Positions 10,065 through 19,574 of a DNA stretch of 64,000 nt are shown here, piece by piece (positions within the stretch are counted from its first letter, which is position 1; each line of letters opens with the position of its first letter). The notes under the pieces were generated by a model, which was not told the origin of the DNA, searched no databases, and saw only the letters and a list, made by a program, of their open reading frames with translations. A program made the position numbers and the translations under genes. Source of the DNA: Chondrus crispus (Eukaryota > Rhodophyta > Florideophyceae > Gigartinales > Gigartinaceae); assembly GCF_000350225.1 (NCBI RefSeq), contig NW_005178983.1, positions 310,001 through 374,000 on the forward strand, in the 5' to 3' direction.

Positions 10065-11445
10065 GATGTCCGTCGAGGCTTACATCGGAACGGCCTTCCC
10101 CGATGCCGCTCGGTTTGGGGCCATCCCCAGGCGGCGGGGTATCCGCACGCCGTCCCCTCGCGGACGAATCCGCCAAGACAACGGCGTGGCCGCTTGGAGG
10201 ACCCGCTGGGTCCACGTACCCCACCGCGTAATGGCGGATTCCCGTTCGGATCTTCTGTACATCCGCTGTGCGGGAGGACCAGTACCATTCGCGGTTGTTC
10301 GACCTCTTCGAGATGTTCGGCAGGGACGTGGATCCTAAGCCCCACGTGCAGTTGGTGGCATTCCCCCGCCCGTTCGACCGGTGGTACAGTGTGCCCGACC
10401 GTGTACGGTGGGGCGAGAATTCCGCCAAGGAGAGCCGGCTGCGGTGTCGCCGCGCCGATGCCTACTTCCATATGTGGCACACGACGGAGTTCTTCGCCGT
10501 GCCCACGGGCGCTAGGGGGCGGCTATACCCAGCCCTACCGGACGGTTGGAGCAATCTGGAGACTCCGCAGTACCTCTGCGTCCCCACCCCCAGCGTGCTG
10601 GCGTATGCCGCAGCGCGGTGAATGCCGGACGGTTCCTTCGGGTGAGAGGCGACGCCCGGGATGCGTCGTCTGATCGACACCATCTTGCTCTCGGAGTGGG
10701 CCGTCCTGGCGTTGCTGTGTTTCCTACACGCCGCACGGGACGGCCTCCCGTTCTTCACCAAGTGCCCGGACCCTCGCCTCGCGAGCCGGAACGGGACGAA
10801 CCCGGCGAGCGAGGCTCTCTCTTTCGGTTGTCGGCGGGGCTTCTGCAGCTCATCCGATCGGTCGGGGTGGCCGCCATTCTCGAGGGGACGTCGTTCGACC
10901 CGGTTGGCGCCGAGGCCATCCTCGATTTTTCCGAACGGTTGGACTGGTCTCTTCCCAAGCGCGGAGACTTCGTGTGGTACAGTTGGGCCCGCGGCTGCTC
11001 CCTGCGGATGCCGCATTGGGATGGTACGTCGGCGGAGGCCGACAACTGGTACGACCCCCTCCCGGACGACGGGTCGCCGTCGTACGGTGCGGCCATCGCC
11101 TCCGCTGACGGGTGGGGCGCCGCGGTTGCCTCAGCCGGGACTCCCGCCGAACCGTCCGTGGAGTCTCCGCCCGTGTCGACCCCGCCGGTCCCACCGATGC
11201 CGGGTGACACCGCTCTCGGAGAGGGGCTTCCAGTCGGTTCCTCGACGCCCCCTAGGGTGGGCGGCGCGACCACTGCAGAGTCGCCACCGCCGGCCACGGA
11301 GACGCCGGCCATGGAAGTGCCAGTCACGGACCCCGCCCCAGTGGGGGCCCCTCGCGAGGTTCCTACTGTCGAGCCCGCGGGGGATAACCTTCCTGCGGTA
11401 GCTACCGGATCGGTGCCGGGCTCCGCCGTCTTCCCCGTCAGCTAA
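10065..11445 (+). pseudogene. antisense ORF 1 of element C, 3' part, frameshifted
   Basis: Resumes with MSVEAYIG right after the solo LTR. Conserved blocks in order: RRRGIRTPSPRGRIRQ, SDLLYIRCAG, then a shift near 10275 into another frame with VDPKPHVQLVAFPRP, FHMWHTTEFFAVP, RGRLYPALPDGW, YLCVPTPSVLAYAAAR, TGA at 10619 (Trp in D), a second TGA near 10650, then LLSEWAVLALLCFLHAA and KCPDPRLASR. A shift back near 10800 gives GERGSLFRLSAGLLQL, ILDFSERLDWSLPKRGDFVW and YSWARG, ending in a Pro/Thr-rich tail with TAA at 11443. Conservation with D's antisense copy despite the lesions argues that it was once a real protein. No known family recognised. Confidence 0.65.
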
Positions 11446-11883
11446 ATGACCGCGACGGGGACGCAGACCCCCTCGGTAGCGGCCGATGGAGCTCCGGTGG
11501 TGGCACCAGCGAACGAAGCCCCCGTCTCGGTCCCGGACGCGCAGGCTGCCCTGCGCGCTCTGCAGATAGAGTGCGGCTACGCGGGCGTCCCTGCACCGAC
11601 CACCCTCGCGGCGGCTTTGGAGTCCGCGCGCGCCTGGCTGGTCGAGGCCACTCAGCTCAGGGCGCGGGTGACCGGCCTGCAGTTCGCCATCCGCCAACGT
11701 GACACCGGCGAGGATCTCCTGCGCAGTGAGACGATGGCACGGATCCGTGCGGCACAGGACCACCTCGCCGTCTTGAGCGAACAGGTGTCCGCAAAAAGAC
11801 CGTACGGTGCAGTTGATGCTGATCCCGCCAGCGCGGCGGTGCGGGGGGCGGAGCCCTCTGCCAAGCGCCAACGCCGTGAGTGA
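11446..11883 (+). CDS. antisense ORF 2 of element C, coiled-coil-like
   Basis: The ATG follows directly after the TAA of antisense ORF 1, in the same frame, so this is either a separate 145-aa protein or the C-terminus of one longer protein broken by a stop. The N-terminal 35 residues are Ala/Pro/Val-rich. The middle is helical and heptad-like (ALRALQIECGYAG, ALESARAWLVEATQLRARVT, RIRAAQDHLAVLSEQV), consistent with a coiled coil. It ends in the basic cluster AKRQRRE, a possible nuclear signal. It lies about 0.9 kb before the end of pol on the other strand. Function unknown; D is truncated before this point. Confidence 0.5.
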   Translation: MTATGTQTPSVAADGAPVVAPANEAPVSVPDAQAALRALQIECGYAGVPAPTTLAAALESARAWLVEATQLRARVTGLQFAIRQRDTGEDLLRSETMARIRAAQDHLAVLSEQVSAKRPYGAVDADPASAAVRGAEPSAKRQRRE

Positions 11884-12805
11884 TGCCCGTGGCGGAGGCG
11901 GGGAGAGTAGCGAACCGCCTCCGGGGACCAGGTCCCATCCAGTCCGGCAAATTGCCCCCTGTTCTCCTTCTTCTTCCGCTCCTTCACTGCCCTTCCCGCT
12001 CGGTACTGTGGTCTCTCCGCGCCGGTCGTCATCACGGCGGCCGAGTTACCCTCTGGCTCATGCCGGCGAGACCCCGCGCGGTGAGTGTACCAGGTGGTCG
12101 CGGGAAGGGTCCCCCAGCTGCCCCCGCGACATCGGAGGGCGCCCGTCCGGTAGGTAATTTTAGGCCGGATTTTACTGCCCCGCGGCGGGTGACTTTTTCA
12201 GCGCACCGACGAACTCCGATTGGGTACTCCGCGAGGATCGGAGGCGTCTTGAACCGCCGCCGTGGTCCAGCGGCCACACGTGCCGGGCAGTGTATGCCGG
12301 CCGCGCACCTCGTGGTCCGCAGTGCCCTGGAGCCTCGGCGAGGTCGCTCCCCATACAGTATTTACCCGCTGGGTTCCGCCCTTCGGCAGCGGGTGTGCAC
12401 CGGGGTGCCGCGCCGTTTGACCACCGCCGCGTTGGGTCGCCCTGCTGGCGGGTCAGCCCCCTCCTGCACCGGGTCTTCCGGCGCAGAGTTTGCGGTGACG
12501 CACGCGGGGTTCCGCGTGCGTCTGTGGCGGCCTCGCCCCCTCCTGCGCCGGGTCTTCCGGCGCGGGGTGGGCGGTGACGTGCGCGGGGTTCCGCGTGCGT
12601 CTGTGGCGGCCTCGCCCCCCCTGCGCCGGGTCTTCCGGCGCTGGGTTTGCGGTGGCGCACGCGGGGTTCCGCGTGCGTCGGTGGCGACCTCGCCCCCTCC
12701 TGCGCCGGGTCTTCCGGCGCGGGGTTTGCGGTGGCGATTGGCAGCTGCGCGGGGGAGGTCCTCCGCGGGATCATCACACCCCGCGTTGGGTTGCCCAGTG
12801 CGGTG
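11884..12805. other. GC-rich pol-antisense spacer of element C
   Basis: Lies between the stop of antisense ORF 2 and the pol stop on the other strand. Frames seen here (for example 11880-12809 plus) are low-complexity Arg/Gly/Pro translations of GC-rich repeats and I do not regard them as genes. The right third is a minisatellite. Confidence 0.6.
12470..12740. repeat. minisatellite, 78-79 bp unit, about 3.4 copies
   Basis: Units begin CGGGTCTTCCGGCGC at 12470, 12549, 12627 and 12706 (last one partial). They contain GCGGGGTTCCGCGTGCGTC and GCCTCGCCCCC with few changes. Each unit carries the short self-complementary word CCGG and a CGCGGGG/CCGCG pair. Confidence 0.9.
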
Positions 12806-14949
12806 TTAGCGGTGGCGTGCTGCCTCCCGCGTGCGCCAGAAGCAGTCTATGAAGGCCTGAGGGAGTCCCTCCGCGGGTTCCCAGGTATCGTCCGCTGGGG
12901 CGTAGCCATACCAGCGGACCTTGTACTGGGTTCCTGTGCGGTTCTCCGGGTGACCGACCAGATGGTCGATCACATACTCCGCGGCGGGTTCGGGTTCTCG
13001 GCCCGCCGCGGGCTGGGTCGCGGCGGCCGCAGTGACGTCGCGGGGTCCCCGCGGCATCCGGGTTATCCGGTCGATGCTCACGCGGTTTGAAATCCCGTCT
13101 TGATCGACGACCACAGTGGTCTCCGTAGCGGATCGGACCCGAAACGGGCCTTCCGTTTTCGGTAAAAGCTTGACGGAGGGTCCCCCGTCATTGCTTGGCA
13201 GGTCTCCCCGTTCGTTACTAGTCAATGGCCGAGGTGGGCGGTCGACATAGACCAGGTCTCCCACCTCGATGACCGGACGGAAACGCACCTTTTTATAGAA
13301 GTCGGCCTTGTATCGCCTTTGCGCCGCGGTTAGTTTCACCCGCGTGCGCTCAAGGGCGTCGCGGAGTTTATGCAGCGTCGCGCGCTTGTACTGTACCGGG
13401 GTCCTCGGATCTTCCGTGTTGGAGACGGCATCCTGCGGTACAGTACCAGGTAGGGCCAAACCGGACGGTGGTCGCGTCAGCACCAGGTCGAACGGGGTTG
13501 TCTCCGTCGACCGGTGGACCTGCGTGTTATATGCGAAGGTCAGGGGCTGGATGTATTCGTCCCAGTCCCTCTGATGCTCTGCAACATAATGTCGGAGGCG
13601 CTGTACCAGAGTACGGTTGAACCGTTCGGTTTTCCCATTTGTCTGGGGGTGATAGGCGGTAGTCAGGTAGTGCCTCACCCTCAGCAAGGCGCACACCGCG
13701 TCGAAGAACTTGGCGGCAAATTGTGGTCCGTTATCGGTTAGCACGTAACGAGGTGCGCCGTATACGTAGACCCAATTGTCCAGGAAGGCGTTTGCCACGA
13801 CCGACGCGGTGGTTGTCCGTAACGGGATGCTGCGCGTCAGCTTCGTAAACCGGTCGGTCATGACGAGCACGTGGCGATTCCCGTGCGCCGTCTTCGGTAA
13901 AGGACCCAGCAGGTCCATGGCGACGAAATCCAGCGGTCCTGCCGCTGGGAAGAGCTTGAGATCCTTCTGGTGCCTCACCAGGGTTCCCCGGGTGGCAGCG
14001 CATGACGCGCAGTTCCGTACGGTACTGAAGGCGTCGTTGGCCATATGAGGCCAATAATATTCCTGCCGGAGGGTATAGTTCATCCTCGTACCGCCCGGGT
14101 GTCCGGCTAGGCGGGGATGATGGGCGAGGTACAATATCTTCGCCCGGAGCCGCTTCGGTACAACCCGCTGCAGGGTCCCATCCAGGGGGGACTTGCGGAC
14201 GACGAACCCGTATCGGTCAACGTCGTACCGCGAGTCCGGGTTCCCTACAGTCTCGGCGGCCGCCCTACAGAAGGGGTCCTCGGCCTGTTCCCGAAGGAAC
14301 TCTTCCACCGTTACGGATGAGACGTCGCGTTCCTCGGGTATAACCGCGAACGCGTGCTCAGCTCTCCCCGGGTCGACGGGGGTCTCCCAGTGTACGGTAC
14401 CTTGGCAGGGGTTATGCTCCTCCTCTCGCCATTGTACCACCAAGCACGGGACCTCGTCGTCAACCGGTTCGGGGGTTGCGCCGTCAACTCGGAGGCCTGA
14501 TACACCATCGGCGAGTTGGTGCTTAATACCCAGCCGGTACTGTACGTCGTAGTCGTACTCGGCTAGGCGGAGACGCCAGCGCGCTAGCCGGCCGGAGCTA
14601 TCCGCCAGGTTGAGAACCCAGCGGAGGGCCTCATGATCCGTACGGAGGTCGAACGTATTCCCATACAAGTATGGTCGAAGCGTGAGAATACTCCATACGA
14701 CAGCGAGGCATTCCTTCTCGGTAGTGGTGTAGTTCCTCTCCGCGTCCGTGAGAGCGTGGCTCCAATAACCGATCGGTAAGCGGTCACCGCTCGGCTGCTC
14801 CAGTAATAGGGCACAGCCGACCTGGTACGCGCAAGCGTCCGTATCCAGGGTGTATTTCTTTCCGTAACGGGGTAAAGTGAGGATCGGTGGGGACACGAGG
14901 CGCTTCTTGAGTTCAACGAACCTCAAACTCGAAGGGTTGATTTTTCCCC
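12806..14949 (-). CDS. element C pol: RNase H, integrase, chromodomain
   Basis: The minus frame begins at the 25-bp duplication and ends at 12806. RNase H: TLDTDACAYQVGCAL, TEKECLAVVW, DLRTDHEAL. Integrase: zinc finger HHPRLAGHPG...CASCAA, then the core DFVAMDLLGPLP, VLTDNGPQFAAKFF, and YHPQTNGKTERFNRTL with the D, D and E of the catalytic triad. C-terminal chromodomain: EYVIDHLVGHPENRTGTQYK followed by VRWYGY and DDTWEPAEGLP, stop after ARHR. The chromodomain in Ty3-like elements is thought to steer integration toward modified chromatin. All catalytic residues look present; the frame is open from 15184 because frames overlap, but true pol reading enters from RT, from which it is now out of frame because of the duplication. 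Confidence 0.92.
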
Positions 14950-16263
14950 AAACTCGAAGGGTTGATTTTTCCCCGTCTTCCGGTTTAGCGGAGCGGCTAT
15001 TTTCGCGAAGCCCTTCACGAACCGGCGGTAAACATTGCACATTCCTAAGAATGACCGCAATTCCGTTTGGTTCTGGGGAGGTCGAGCGCGCTCGATGGCG
15101 ACCACGTTGCGGCGCTGGACCTCCAACCTGCCTGGTCGAATCACGTGTCCCAGGTAGGTGACCGAGGTGTCGAAGAAGGCGCACTTCGACAGCTTCAGCG
15201 ACACGCCCGCGTCCCGCAGTAGGCGTAGAACCTCGCGGACGTGCGCGACGTGTTCCGTTACGGTCTTGGAGTAGATGATAACATCATCCAGGTAGACCAG
15301 AGCGGTTTCCCATTTTACCCGCGACAGTATGATGTCGACGGCCCGCTGAAAGGTCGCGGGGGCGTTCTTCAAACCGAACGGCATGCGGAGGAAACGGTAC
15401 AACCCGCAATGCGACGCGAACGTCGTCTTGTCGCGGTCCTCCGCGGCGATTTCTACTTGCCAATACCCGCTGTTGCAATCCAGCGTGGTAAAGACAGTAG
15501 CGTCGCCGAGGGAATCGATGCACTCGTCCATCCTCGGCAACGGATAGGAATCCCGAACGGTGACTGCGTTGAGCTTTCTGTAGTCGACACAGAACCGCAT
15601 GGTACCATCCTTTTTAGGGACAAATACCACGGGGCTTGCCCATTCGGCCGTGGCGGGTTCGATTACCCCTGCCCGGAGCATGCGGTCGATCTCCGTTTTC
15701 TCTTTTTCCCGTGCGGTTGGTCCGGCGCGGTAAGGCGCCTGGTAAATCGGGCGAGCACCGGGCTTGAGCTCAATCCGGTGCTTAGTGGCCCCGATTTTTC
15801 CCAGCCGGCCAGTCCACATGTCCTTGAATTCGGGCAGTACCTCGAGGATCTCCGAGCGTACCTCCTCGTCCTCGGCACCGATGTGGACGTCCTCCTGCCA
15901 GGCGTTGGGGTCCTCCTCAGGGGCGGCGGTGTCTTCGGGTTTATCCGTTCCAACCGCCCCGGGGTGCGCCTTGGGCGGCGTGGCTTGTTCAGCCCCGCCG
16001 TTGTCCGTACGGTTGTCAGCGGCTTCTTCCGCGCCCTCCTTTGCGGTTGAGAGGTTGGAATTAAATATCCCTCCCCCTTCCTTAGCTTCGGCCGCTTCCG
16101 CGGCCGAGTCGCCAAGGGTCAGGATGTGAGTGGGCGACGGAAGAGCCAGTCCGACTACGGTATGCTTCGGGATGTGAACGGAGCGGTGCCCAAAATTGCT
16201 GAGCATTACCGAGAACGGTTTTTCGGGGACAGCATCCATGACCCCCTGTGCCATGAGTGTCAA
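14923..16263 (-). CDS. element C pol: reverse transcriptase
   Basis: Encodes a Ty3/gypsy RT: HRIELKPGARPIYQAPYR, ASPVVFVPKKDGTMRFCVDY, FTTLDCNSGYWQVEI, FLRMPFGLKNAPATFQ and the catalytic ALVYLDDVIIYSK (YLDD), then YLGHVIRPGRLEV and LRSFLGMCNVYRRFVKGF. The frame ends at 14923 because a 25-bp tandem duplication shifts it just before RNase H. The upstream end overlaps the protease frame by 4 nt (protease TGA 16262-16260), so protease and RT lie in different frames; this may be programmed or a single-base lesion. The TTG at 16263 is not a real start; translation would come from upstream. Confidence 0.9.
   Translation of the reverse strand: MTLMAQGVMDAVPEKPFSVMLSNFGHRSVHIPKHTVVGLALPSPTHILTLGDSAAEAAEAKEGGGIFNSNLSTAKEGAEEAADNRTDNGGAEQATPPKAHPGAVGTDKPEDTAAPEEDPNAWQEDVHIGAEDEEVRSEILEVLPEFKDMWTGRLGKIGATKHRIELKPGARPIYQAPYRAGPTAREKEKTEIDRMLRAGVIEPATAEWASPVVFVPKKDGTMRFCVDYRKLNAVTVRDSYPLPRMDECIDSLGDATVFTTLDCNSGYWQVEIAAEDRDKTTFASHCGLYRFLRMPFGLKNAPATFQRAVDIILSRVKWETALVYLDDVIIYSKTVTEHVAHVREVLRLLRDAGVSLKLSKCAFFDTSVTYLGHVIRPGRLEVQRRNVVAIERARPPQNQTELRSFLGMCNVYRRFVKGFAKIAAPLNRKTGKNQPFEFGEKSTLRV
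14925..14974. repeat. 25-bp tandem duplication in pol of C
   Basis: Two perfect 25-bp copies (14925-14949 and 14950-14974; each AAACTCGAAGGGTTGATTTT plus TCCCC). Because 25 is not a multiple of three, pol is frameshifted between RT and RNase H. Confidence 0.95.
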
Positions 16264-16998
16264 ATTCCTGTGCGCGGTTTTTGGGGAGTTCTGTAAAAAA
16301 CACAGCCCCCCACCGGCGTGGCGACCCTCACCATGGCCTGCGTCATCGGGGGAATTGTCACCGCTCTGACGAGGCGGATCTTCCGTGACGGTGTGTTGGC
16401 GGGGAACGCCACCTGCTTCCGTTCGGGTTTATCCGACGGCGGTAGTTGTTGCGCGGTGCTCCTCGAGGCCATCTTGCGGTCGTGCCTCGAGGGGGTTGTT
16501 CCGACTAACGCCACGGGTGGCGCGTCGTGGAACACGACCTTCCGTTGCGGTGGGAGGATCGCCTTGACGTGGCGATCCAGGAAGGTCGTACCGAGGATAC
16601 AGTCCACGGCGAGGCTCGTGACTACCAGGAACGGGACGCGCGCCACAAACTCACCGATTCGGACGAGCAGGGGGATTTCCCCTAGTGCCTTCATCGCGCG
16701 GTTTGACGCGTCGATGAGCGCTGGGCTCCGAACCGGTTTTATCGATGGTCGCCACGACTCGGCGACACACCGTAAATGGATGAGGTTCGGGCCGGCTCCT
16801 GATTCCAGCACTGGTGTGATGGCGACCATCAACGCCTGCTTCTGACCGACCGTCGCGGAGATCTTGTAATTCTGCTTCTTGAAGAAGCAGATGGCCTGGA
16901 CTTCCGTTCGGTTACCCGGCTGCGCTTCCACTGGCGCAGCCGGGTCGGGGGTGCCTAAGCTTCTGAGGCTGGGCACGGGGAGAGACGTCGTCGCCTCT
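16260..16998 (-). CDS. element C protease region, aberrant active site
   Basis: Follows gag in the -1 frame: the frame is open across the gag TAG (16997), as expected for -1 frameshifting, though no slippery heptamer was identified. The region reads ITPVLESGAGPNLIHL, aligning with the LDTGA/DSGA active site of retropepsins, then DCILGTTFLDRH, the usual second block. The catalytic aspartate appears as glutamate (LESGAG). C-terminal residues lead toward RT with GGCVFYRTPQKP. Either this copy has lost protease activity, or the true active site has been misread. Length and position fit gypsy PR. Confidence 0.7.
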
Positions 16999-19447
16999 AC
17001 GCGTCCCCCCCGGCTTCCCCCGTCAGCAGCAAGTCCTCACGGGTCTCATCCGCGGCTCGCGTCACGGGGTCCTCGGTGTGGTCGAGGTGCGGTTCTTCTA
17101 CCACGTTCACGCCCGCGGGGGCCGTCGGACGCTGGTTTCTCCAAGCGGACGGCCCCTGACGGTTGAACGGGGATCCCGGGCGGAGGCCTTGCCGGATGCG
17201 TAGCTTCTGGTAGTTGGCCTCTCGTGCCTCCAGAAGCTTGGCCCGCAAGCCCGCATCGGCAACGACGGGGCACCCCTCTTGTCGGTGCGTGGTGTCCAGG
17301 CAGAACCGGCACGGTGGCGGTCCGGGAAATCTCCCGCCGGAGAACCGGACGCGTGGATCCTGCCCTTGCCTCCCGTACGGTCCTGTGCGCACGTCGCCAG
17401 GGTTGGCGGGCGGAACCGGGGCGCCCGCCGTCGAGGCTGCCGGCGACGGAGAGTAACTCGTCGGTGGCGAGCTCATCGAGGTCGGCGTGGCGGTTTGGTC
17501 CGTCACTGCCAGGATTGCTTCTTCAGCAAATCCCCCGGCCGTCGGGATGTCGGATGCCGACTCAACCGACAGCATGGGCCTCGTCCTTGCGGTGCGGTCA
17601 AATCTTCTAGCCGCTCCGGACGGCTCTCGGTGCGCCATGGCGGACATCCCCTGTCGACGGGAAGCCCGATTGGTTTCCCCGATCGCTTGCGCGTATCGAG
17701 CCACGGATTGGTAATCCACATCCGGGTGCGTGGCGAGGTAATTACGGACCCGCGCGCACGTGGCGGGAAGTAACCCCTCGACGAATAGGGACTTCAACCG
17801 CCGGTCGGAGAATACCGTACCGCATCGGAGGGCCTTGTCCCAGAGGTGGTTACTGTAGACCTCCTCCGTTATGTTTGAACTCTGACGGAAGGAGGTCACG
17901 TCCCCAACCGCTTCGGAAATTACCTCGTCGGTAGCATAGGTGCGCAACAGAAAGTTGACCACCTGGGTGTATGTCCCGAGCAGCACGCGCCGCTCCAAGT
18001 CAACCGCCATGGTATTTCCATTGAGACGGGACTGGAGTAGGGCGTGAGCCTGACCGGTGAGGTAGAATTGGAAGCACCACACGGCGGCTCCTTCGGTAAT
18101 CCCGTTGTGGTCGCACGCCATCTTGAGGCGTGCGAGGAATCCCAATACCGCAATCGGATCTTGACCGCTGAACGTGTGGGACCTCATCTGCACGTCCAGT
18201 TTTTTCCGGTAACGGTTAATGTGCGGCGCTACTGTAGAGTCGTAGCGCGAGCTACGCCGTTCCAGGCGGTAGGTCTTGTAGTTGACAGCCTTGGTAAACA
18301 GGTCATTGAGGGGCCTGATTACTGTGGGCCGTCGCTCGTCGCTCTTCGGGGCAGCCCGGCGGTGTCTGCTCGAGCGACGACGCTCCTCATCCGACTCGGT
18401 GTGGTAGTTTTCCGAGTCGGACGGGTCGTGCCGGTGCCGGTCTCGGCTTCTATCGCGGCGTGCCCTGTGGCCCCGCCTGCGAGAGTCTTCCGAACCGGAT
18501 GGGTCATCATCGGAGGGGTATCCTCCCCCTCCAGCATCGCGGTATCGCCCGTGGCGTGCCTTGCGGTTATCGCGGTATCGCCAGCGGCGTTCCTCGCGGT
18601 CTTCATCCGTCCTGTGACGGGGGTCTTCTGCGTCGGAATACCAGGTGTATTCGGCTTCGGTTCTGCGCGTGCCGGGTGCACGTCTTGTGCTCAACCGGTA
18701 CGGGTCCCGATTTTCTGCCTCGGGGGGCCCCAGGCGGTTGTCTGTCCCGCGGGGATCGCCCGTACCGGCGAGTATGGGGAGGACATTTTCTGTGGTCCTC
18801 CCTGTGGCACCGTGAACGGTTGGGAGATAGATGGCTCTGCCCTCCGGGTGAGGGTCCATCCTATCAATCCCGGGTACGGCGCCGATCGGATCAGCGATAT
18901 TAAAGTTTGAGTCCGGAACAGTTTCACGGCGCAGCGCCGGCGGCGGTACCGCGCCTCCCGTTTCGGTAAATGTTGTGGCCAGACGGATGGCCACGGCGGA
19001 GCTAATAGCTCCCTTTAGAGCCAATGCGGTAGGAGATTCGTCCTCCTCCGCGGCGAGCGCTGCCACCACCTCGTCGCGTACGAGGGGGCCGATCTTCTCG
19101 TCCCGCAGGGCGCGGAGCGCGGTGTCCGCATGCTCCGCCACCAGTCTTGGTGCCGTTCGGTCGAGGCAAACCTGGACGACCTGAGTTAGTTCCTCAGCGA
19201 GGAACTCCTCCATCCAGGTTTGTAGTCGCGGGAGTAACGCGTCGTACAGTGCTTGTACGCGGTTCCCCCCACCAGCCGGTAGCTCGGCGGTGGTGTCCGA
19301 AACGGAAGGGGTCTTCTGGCCCCTGATAGACGGCGGGCGTAGCAGGGCTTCCGGATTGTCGATCCAGGGGCGCTGTGCGCCTCTGCCACTGCGGGTACTT
19401 GCTCGCCCGGAGGCGGTATGTTCTCCGGCGGAATCTGCACGGTTCAT
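16997..19447 (-). CDS. element C gag, 816 aa
   Basis: ATG at 19447, stop TAG at 16997. The N-terminal third has helical segments (AEELTQVVQVCLDRTAPRLV). The middle is highly charged and low-complexity, rich in Arg, Asp, Ser and Glu (18310-18650). Then comes the retrotransposon capsid-like region: LNDLFTKAVNYKTYRLE, TFSGQDPIAVLGFLARLKMA, FLLRTYATDEVISEAV, and LKSLFVEGLLPATCARVRNY. Near residue 715 is one CCHC zinc knuckle, CRFCLDTTHRQEGC (C-x2-C-x4-H-x4-C), expected to bind RNA in the particle. The frame is intact. Element E's gag (33.06-34.1 kb) shares the LFKKLLSYRTYRLR and FATDEAIRQAV blocks, so C and E are related. Confidence 0.88.
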   Translation of the reverse strand: MNRADSAGEHTASGRASTRSGRGAQRPWIDNPEALLRPPSIRGQKTPSVSDTTAELPAGGGNRVQALYDALLPRLQTWMEEFLAEELTQVVQVCLDRTAPRLVAEHADTALRALRDEKIGPLVRDEVVAALAAEEDESPTALALKGAISSAVAIRLATTFTETGGAVPPPALRRETVPDSNFNIADPIGAVPGIDRMDPHPEGRAIYLPTVHGATGRTTENVLPILAGTGDPRGTDNRLGPPEAENRDPYRLSTRRAPGTRRTEAEYTWYSDAEDPRHRTDEDREERRWRYRDNRKARHGRYRDAGGGGYPSDDDPSGSEDSRRRGHRARRDRSRDRHRHDPSDSENYHTESDEERRRSSRHRRAAPKSDERRPTVIRPLNDLFTKAVNYKTYRLERRSSRYDSTVAPHINRYRKKLDVQMRSHTFSGQDPIAVLGFLARLKMACDHNGITEGAAVWCFQFYLTGQAHALLQSRLNGNTMAVDLERRVLLGTYTQVVNFLLRTYATDEVISEAVGDVTSFRQSSNITEEVYSNHLWDKALRCGTVFSDRRLKSLFVEGLLPATCARVRNYLATHPDVDYQSVARYAQAIGETNRASRRQGMSAMAHREPSGAARRFDRTARTRPMLSVESASDIPTAGGFAEEAILAVTDQTATPTSMSSPPTSYSPSPAASTAGAPVPPANPGDVRTGPYGRQGQDPRVRFSGGRFPGPPPCRFCLDTTHRQEGCPVVADAGLRAKLLEAREANYQKLRIRQGLRPGSPFNRQGPSAWRNQRPTAPAGVNVVEEPHLDHTEDPVTRAADETREDLLLTGEAGGDA

Positions 19448-19553
19448 CGTCGATGATCACTGGCGATCGACGCGGTGATTTTCGACCTCTTTCAATCCAA
19501 TCGGTAGTTGCTCGCGCTGGCGATCCAGTGCGGGCTCAACCTCTGTAGTTATA

Positions 19554-19571
19554 CCCTCCACAAGAGTACCA
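19554..19571 (-). promoter_or_regulatory. primer-binding site of element C
   Basis: Three nucleotides inside the 5' LTR the minus strand reads TGGTACTCTTGTGGAGGG, beginning with the TGG complementary to tRNA 3' CCA. The tRNA species is not identified. Confidence 0.65.
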
Positions 19572-19574
19572 AAA

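Noticed and set aside
11131-12789. Long GC-rich frames on both strands (for example 11131-11871 minus, 11880-12809 plus)
   Set aside because: They overlap antisense ORFs or the minisatellite and translate to Arg/Pro/Gly low complexity; high GC makes stops rare. No conserved counterpart.
18044-18910. Plus-strand 288-codon frame opposite C's gag
   Set aside because: It mirrors the charged Arg/Asp/Ser region of gag in a GC-rich stretch; gag is supported by domain order and the zinc knuckle.
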